The position numbers and the translations under genes are program-made. The notes under the pieces were generated by a model. That model was not told the DNA's origin. It saw nothing but the letters and a program-made list of their open reading frames with translations, and searched no databases. Shown here piece after piece: positions 27,626 through 32,522 of a stretch of DNA of 32,522 nt; the first letter of the stretch is position 1, and each line of letters begins with the position of its first letter. This DNA comes from Anaerolineaceae bacterium (lineage in GTDB: Bacteria; Chloroflexota; Anaerolineae; Anaerolineales; Anaerolineaceae): positions 1 through 32,522 of the forward strand of contig WOZA01000024.1 of assembly GCA_011620505.1 (NCBI GenBank), read 5' to 3'.

Positions 27626-28480
27626 TTGAAGAGAGAATTCAATAAAGAGAATATCAAGTTAGCCGCTTTCGATCTGGATGGGACGATTCTGACCAAGAGT
27701 TACATTACCGAGGTGACCAAAGCTGCCATTACACGCCTGGCTGAAAGCGGGGTGAGGACGATCGTGGCGACCGGTCGGCACTTATTCCAATTACCCCCCG
27801 CGGTATTGGACATTTCCAGTTTCCAGATTGCCATTGGTTCCAACGGCGCGATGATTGGCAATATTCGCAGTCACGAACTTTACCATTTTGATGGTTTCGA
27901 TGTGGAAACCGCTTTGCGATTTCTGCGCTGGTTACCCACCGTGACCAATTCCTTCCACATCGCTTTTCAAGACGGTTCTGGCTACCTGATGCGAGAGGAT
28001 TACGAGCGGTTGCTCGATTTGCAGCCCAACGATGTGGAGAGGGAAAAATCAGCTCGGGAATACCAGCGGGTTTATACGATCCTTGATGACCTTGATCATG
28101 TCGAACAAACCATGAAGCCGGTGGCTAAGTTTGGTTTCAGGATGGCAAAAGAGGAAGACGTGCCTGCCGCGGTTCAGCTGGTGCGGCAAAATTTTGGGTT
28201 TGAAGCTGCCATCACGGATTATCAGACCATCGAGGTGACAAAAGCCGGCGTGACGAAAGCTTCCGGGTTAATACGTGTGTGTGATCACTATGGACTGAAG
28301 CCCGAAAATGTGATTGTCTTCGGCGACAGCGGTAACGATGTACCGGCGATGAGAATAGCCGGCTATGCCGTGGCGATGGGCGACGCCGCCCCAGATGTAA
28401 AAGCCGCGGCAGATGAAGTCACAGCAAGCATCCATGATGATGGCGTGGTCCTGGCGATTAATCGTTTATTTGACCTGTAA
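27626..28480 (+). CDS. Cof-type HAD-superfamily hydrolase 2
   Basis: KLAAFDLDGTILTKS; RTIVATGRH; IAIGSNGAMI; VIVFGDSGNDVPAMRIAGYAVAMGDAAPDVKAAAD. Confidence 0.9.
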   Translation: MKREFNKENIKLAAFDLDGTILTKSYITEVTKAAITRLAESGVRTIVATGRHLFQLPPAVLDISSFQIAIGSNGAMIGNIRSHELYHFDGFDVETALRFLRWLPTVTNSFHIAFQDGSGYLMREDYERLLDLQPNDVEREKSAREYQRVYTILDDLDHVEQTMKPVAKFGFRMAKEEDVPAAVQLVRQNFGFEAAITDYQTIEVTKAGVTKASGLIRVCDHYGLKPENVIVFGDSGNDVPAMRIAGYAVAMGDAAPDVKAAADEVTASIHDDGVVLAINRLFDL

Positions 28481-28489
28481 AGGAGAAAA

Positions 28490-29404
28490 ATGGCAGTTCA
28501 ACCCTCTGAAATTAGGAAATTGAAGACTGAACAGCGCAACCCTGCAACTCTGGATATTGACCTGCTTCCCACGCTGGCTATGGTGCGGATGCTGAACGAT
28601 CAAAACCGGGTGCTGGCTGACGCGGTGGACGAGCAGGCTGAACAGATAGCGAAAGCTATCGAGCTCATTACTGAACGCATGCAGCGCGGAGGACGCTTGA
28701 TCTATATTGGCGCAGGCACCAGCGGCAGACTTGGTGTGATGGATGCCGCTGAGATCCCGCCAACCTTTTCATACCCTCCCGAGGGAGTGGTTGGCTTGAT
28801 TGCTGGCGGTGACCTCGCCCTTCGTGGGGCAGTGGAACACGTTGAGGATGATCCCCTGGCAGCCGCTGAACAGCTAAAGGCTCTCGGTCTATACCAGAAC
28901 GATGTCGTGTGCGGCATCGCTGCCAGTGGGCGGACGCCCTATGTGATTGGCGGGTTGGATTACGCCAAGAGTGTTGGCGCGGGGACAATCAGCGTTGCGA
29001 ATAACAAGCACAGCGAAATTGGCAGACATGCGGATGTGGCGATCGAAGTTGAAACCGGACCGGAAGCGCTTTCAGGCTCAACCCGCCTGAAGGCTGGCAC
29101 CGCCCAGAAACTGGTGTTGAACCTGCTCTCAACAGGGACGATGATTCAGCAAGGCAAAACTTACAGCAACCTGATGGTGGACGTCAAAGCGACGAATGAG
29201 AAACTGCAGGCGCGCTGCCTGAACATCCTGCGGGAAATCTTCCCCGCGTTGGAAACCGAGCGCCTTGCGGAAGCCCTGGCACGTGCAAATGGCAGCGTGA
29301 AACTGGCGGCAGTCATTATCAAAACCGGGCTTCCAGTGGAGCAGGCGCGCGCTGAACTGGAACGGCACGACGGGCATCTGCGCCGCGTCTTTGGGGAGGC
29401 ATAA
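28490..29404 (+). CDS. murQ: N-acetylmuramic acid 6-phosphate etherase MurQ
   Basis: TEQRNPATLDIDLLPTLAMVRMLNDQNRVLADAV; GGRLIYIGAGTSGRLGVMDAAEIPPTFSYPPEGVVGLIAGG; GIAASGRTPYVIGGLDYAK; AAGGAG SD. Confidence 0.97.
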   Translation: MAVQPSEIRKLKTEQRNPATLDIDLLPTLAMVRMLNDQNRVLADAVDEQAEQIAKAIELITERMQRGGRLIYIGAGTSGRLGVMDAAEIPPTFSYPPEGVVGLIAGGDLALRGAVEHVEDDPLAAAEQLKALGLYQNDVVCGIAASGRTPYVIGGLDYAKSVGAGTISVANNKHSEIGRHADVAIEVETGPEALSGSTRLKAGTAQKLVLNLLSTGTMIQQGKTYSNLMVDVKATNEKLQARCLNILREIFPALETERLAEALARANGSVKLAAVIIKTGLPVEQARAELERHDGHLRRVFGEA

Positions 29405-29405
29405 G

Positions 29406-30416
29406 ATGCTGGCGAGAACCGTCATCATTCCAGCCAAAGGACGAGCGGAAGTTGTGGAGGAAGAGCTCGATACCAGCCGTTTACAGCCCAACGAAGCCAT
29501 CATCCAGGCAGAAGCCAGCATGATTAGCGCCGGCACAGAACTCTCGCGCGTGTTCGAGATCAAGAAAGGCTTTAGCTACCCTGTGCGCCCGGGCTATTCG
29601 GCGGTGGGAAAAGTGCTGGCGAAGGGGGAGGGGCTGACCGACCTGCAGGTTGGGGACCGGGTGTTCTATACCGGACCGCACGCATCGATCTGCCGCTTCT
29701 CCCGCGGGAACCGTACCCAGGGTCCGATGATCTTTAAGTTGCCTGAGGGCATTAGCCCACAGGAAGGCTCGTTGATCACGCTGGCATTGGTGGCCATCAG
29801 CGGCGTGAACAGCGTGGAAGTCCGTTTGGGCGATCGGATAGGCGTGTTTGGCATGGGAATGATTGGGCTTTTGGCAGCACTGATGCTCAAGAAGCTTGGG
29901 GCAGAGGTGGTGGCAATTGACCCGGTGGTGGAGCGCTGTGCCCAGGCGCAGCAGATGGGCATTACACAGATCGTAGATTGCCCGGCGGAAGAGCAGCTGG
30001 CGCAGATCCAGGCGCGCTTTGGCGGGCTGGACGCGGCTGTGGACGTGACAGGCGCGGCACGAGCTATTGAGACGGCAGTTCTTTCTACCAAGAAATACGG
30101 GCAGGTGACGCTGCTGGGCACCCCTCGCGCAGCCTGCACCCTGGATGTGACCCCCATGCTGAATGCCATCCACATGCGCATGCTGCGCGTGACCGGGGCA
30201 TTCAACAGCCTGGAACCGGTGTTTGAGAGCGAAGGCATGCGCATGAACGTGGCGCGCAACTTTGAGACCGTTTGCGGCATGATCTTGAGCCGCGAACTGC
30301 CAGTTTCGTGGCTGATCAGCCATGTGATCAAGCCTGAGGAAGTGGAAAGAGCCTACCACGGCTTGATGTTCGAACCGGATCTGTACCACTGCGTGGTGAT
30401 TGACTGGAGCAAGTAG
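29406..30416 (+). CDS. MDR-superfamily (zinc-type alcohol dehydrogenase-like) oxidoreductase
   Basis: EASMISAGTELSRV; RPGYSAVGKVLAKGEGL; VGDRVFYTGPHAS; IGVFGMGMIGLLAALMLKKLGAEVVAIDP Rossmann motif. Confidence 0.85.
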   Translation: MLARTVIIPAKGRAEVVEEELDTSRLQPNEAIIQAEASMISAGTELSRVFEIKKGFSYPVRPGYSAVGKVLAKGEGLTDLQVGDRVFYTGPHASICRFSRGNRTQGPMIFKLPEGISPQEGSLITLALVAISGVNSVEVRLGDRIGVFGMGMIGLLAALMLKKLGAEVVAIDPVVERCAQAQQMGITQIVDCPAEEQLAQIQARFGGLDAAVDVTGAARAIETAVLSTKKYGQVTLLGTPRAACTLDVTPMLNAIHMRMLRVTGAFNSLEPVFESEGMRMNVARNFETVCGMILSRELPVSWLISHVIKPEEVERAYHGLMFEPDLYHCVVIDWSK

Positions 30417-30469
30417 TTCGTTTATTGCCTGGTTACGTTGGGTCATGCCCGACTTTGTAGCATATCCGT

Positions 30470-30475
30470 TACAAT
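30470..30475 (+). promoter_or_regulatory. -10 element TACAAT, 6 nt before the hutI ATG (leaderless arrangement)
   Basis: TACAAT-TAGGGT-ATG (30470-30484). Confidence 0.5.
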
Positions 30476-30481
30476 TAGGGT

Positions 30482-31741
30482 ATGAAAATTTTCCATAACA
30501 TCTCACAATTGATAACCCTGGCAGGGGGTCCCCAGCGGGGACTGCAGCTTGGTAGACTTGGCATGATCGAGCAGGGTGCTGTTGTCTGTGAAGGTGAAAA
30601 CATACTTGCTGCCGGCGGAAATGAAGAAATGCTGGAGCGCTATCCCGACGCTGAACGCGTTGACCTTCATGGTCGGGCGGTCGTGCCAGGGTTCGTGGAC
30701 CCACATACCCACCTGATCTGGGCAGGAGACCGCGCCAACGAGTTTGAGATGCGCCTGCAGGGCAAGAGCTACATGGAGATCATGGCAGCCGGAGGGGGGA
30801 TCCTGGCGACGCTTACGGCTACGAGGAATGCCAGCCTTGAGCAACTGATGGAAGAAGCCCGCAGCCGGGGAGATACCGCCTTCTCCTATGGCACTACCAC
30901 CATTGAAGCCAAAACAGGTTATGGACTGGACATTGAAACCGAACTGCGCCAGTTGGAAGCCATCCTGGAGCTGGATCGCACCGCACCGATCGAGATCGTG
31001 CCCACCTACATGGGCGCGCATGCCATCCCACCGGAATACAAGGGTAATCCCGCCGGCTATACCCGGTTTTTGTGTGAAGAGGCACTGCCCGCGACCAAAC
31101 AATGGTGGCTTGAGCATGCCAGTGGGCGACCTCTGCCTTTTGTGGACGTCTTTTGCGAGGCGGGTGTGTTTGAAATTGAAGAAACCCGTGAGATCCTGAG
31201 CGCGGCAAAGGCTCTCGGTTTCCCGCTCAAACTGCACGCTGACGAATTTGAGAACTTAGGCGGCGCCAGCCTGGCAGCAGAACTTGGAGCTGTCTCGGCA
31301 GATCATTTGGTGAAGACCTCGCTGAAAGATATCGCCCGCTTAGCGGCGAGCGAGACCGTGGCAGTGTCGCTCCCGGGCACGCCGTTTGGCCTGGCACAGC
31401 AGGAATACACTCCGGCAAAGGAAATCCTGGCAGCCGATGGCTACCTTGCCCTGGCGACTGACCTGAACCCGGGCACCACCTGGAACGAATCCATGCAGTT
31501 CATCCAGGCGCTGGCTTGCCGCTACCTCAAACTGACGCCTGCCCAGGCACTGGCTGCCTCCACGATCAATGCTGCCAAGGCAGTTGCCCTGGAGCACACA
31601 GTGGGTTCGATTGAACCGGGGAAACAGGCAGACTTTTTGGTGTTGACCACGCCGGATTACCGCAACCTAAGTTACCGCTATGGAACCAACCAGGTGGCAA
31701 TCGTTGTCAAAAAGGGCGATCTTTACCCAAATGCTGATTAG
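30482..31741 (+). CDS. hutI: imidazolonepropionase
   Basis: VVPGFVDPHTHLIWAGDRANEFEMRLQGKSYMEIMAAGGGILATLTATR; TTIEAKTGYGLDIETELR; TYMGAHAIPPEYKG; LHADEFENLGG; LATDLNPGT. Confidence 0.96.
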   Translation: MKIFHNISQLITLAGGPQRGLQLGRLGMIEQGAVVCEGENILAAGGNEEMLERYPDAERVDLHGRAVVPGFVDPHTHLIWAGDRANEFEMRLQGKSYMEIMAAGGGILATLTATRNASLEQLMEEARSRGDTAFSYGTTTIEAKTGYGLDIETELRQLEAILELDRTAPIEIVPTYMGAHAIPPEYKGNPAGYTRFLCEEALPATKQWWLEHASGRPLPFVDVFCEAGVFEIEETREILSAAKALGFPLKLHADEFENLGGASLAAELGAVSADHLVKTSLKDIARLAASETVAVSLPGTPFGLAQQEYTPAKEILAADGYLALATDLNPGTTWNESMQFIQALACRYLKLTPAQALAASTINAAKAVALEHTVGSIEPGKQADFLVLTTPDYRNLSYRYGTNQVAIVVKKGDLYPNAD

Positions 31742-31747
31742 GTAAAT

Positions 31748-31936
31748 ATGGACCCGGAACTGACGCGCCAGTTGATCAATTTGGCCATCCTCATAGCGGG
31801 GGTGCTGGCGATTATCTGGGTGCTGCGAGACGTCTTAAAACTGGCATGGCGGGTGATCCGGACGATTGTTTTGATTTTGATCTTGCTGGTGATCCTGGGG
31901 AACATCCTGGGCATTATCCAGCTTCCGAGGTTGTGA
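31748..31936 (+). CDS. small (62-aa) hydrophobic membrane protein
   Basis: two hydrophobic segments; its TGA overlaps the next ATG (TGATG), implying translational coupling. Confidence 0.6.
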   Translation: MDPELTRQLINLAILIAGVLAIIWVLRDVLKLAWRVIRTIVLILILLVILGNILGIIQLPRL

Positions 31937-32522
31937 TGGAATTGAGCATTGAGCAAGCCCGCGCGTATTACCCTGGCGATGACCCCGTGCATGGCTTCGA
32001 CCATGTTATGCGGGTCTACCGGATTGCTGAGAAGCTTGGAAAAGAAGAAGGCGCGGATCTTGAAATCCTGCATACCGCCGCGCTTTTGCATGATTCAAAA
32101 GGTGCGGATCCGCGCGGCGAGGGGAACGAACGCGAGGTACACCACCTGCTCAGCGCGGAGTTTGCTGAGACCGTGCTGATGGAGATGGGCTGGCAGCCGG
32201 AACGCATTGCAGCCGTGCAGCACTGCATCCGCAGCCACCGCTACCGCGCGCAGGACGAACCCCCGCAGACCATTGAGGCGATGTGCCTCTTTGACGCGGA
32301 CAAGCTGGACGTTCTGGGTGCGATTGGGGCGGCGCGCACCACGGCATTCTCCGCGCAGGCGAATTTGCCGTTTTACCGCGAGCCCTCTCAGCGCTTTTTG
32401 GAGAGCGGCGAGCATGAGCCCGATGAACTGCACAGCGCTTATCATGAATATTTGTTCAAGTTGCAGTTTGTGCACAAGAGGCTGCTGACCAAGGCTGGCA
32501 GAGCCATTGCCGAGCAGCGTGA
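31936..32522 (+). CDS. HD-domain phosphohydrolase-like protein (incomplete at window end)
   Basis: manual translation MELSIEQARAYYPGDDPVHGFDHVMRVYRIAEKLGKEEGADLEILHTAALLHDSKG; HGxxH..LLHD HD signature; frame is open to the window end, hence absent from the ORF track. Confidence 0.85.
   Translation, partial: MELSIEQARAYYPGDDPVHGFDHVMRVYRIAEKLGKEEGADLEILHTAALLHDSKGADPRGEGNEREVHHLLSAEFAETVLMEMGWQPERIAAVQHCIRSHRYRAQDEPPQTIEAMCLFDADKLDVLGAIGAARTTAFSAQANLPFYREPSQRFLESGEHEPDELHSAYHEYLFKLQFVHKRLLTKAGRAIAEQR

Noticed and set aside
29481-30704. 407-aa minus-strand ORF (track) opposite the MDR dehydrogenase and the hutI start
   Set aside because: His/Ala/Gln-rich low-information translation with no motif, antisense to two well-supported genes.

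Overview
This is a chromosomal bacterial window that reads like Chloroflexota/Anaerolineae; that placement is my inference from protein style, with Thr/Pro-rich lipoproteins and an LCP/SLT pair. The left half (1-16.7 kb) is mostly housekeeping: LCP protein, SLT-like transglycosylase, YtxH-like protein, DnaK, SbcD-like nuclease, FolP, LysM lipoprotein, SurE, YchF, a two-domain lipoprotein, tRNA-Leu(CAA) and MutS2. The right half (16.8-30.4 kb) is a coherent amino-sugar/PTS catabolic locus: NagA-like, HAD, CutC, SIS, mannose-family PTS EIIC-EIID-EIIB, an unknown membrane protein, a Gfo/Idh/MocA oxidoreductase, a second NagA-like protein, a neutral-ceramidase-like hydrolase, a second SIS, a second HAD, MurQ and an MDR dehydrogenase. 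It is followed by HutI, a small membrane protein and an HD-domain protein cut by the window edge. The observations most worth a second look are: (i) the PTS/NagA/MurQ/ceramidase-like locus, which has no EIIA in the window and carries duplicated enzyme modules; (ii) an unannotated ~90-nt stand-alone RNA candidate at ~14168-14258 with its own promoter, a Rho-independent terminator and a mutually exclusive alternative stem; (iii) four genes with an exact '-10 / 6 nt / ATG' arrangement that predicts leaderless transcripts; (iv) a perfect 14-bp hairpin between EIID and EIIB whose loop complements sequence just before the EIIB ribosome-binding site. No homology search or folding was run. All family calls come from reading motifs in the translations.
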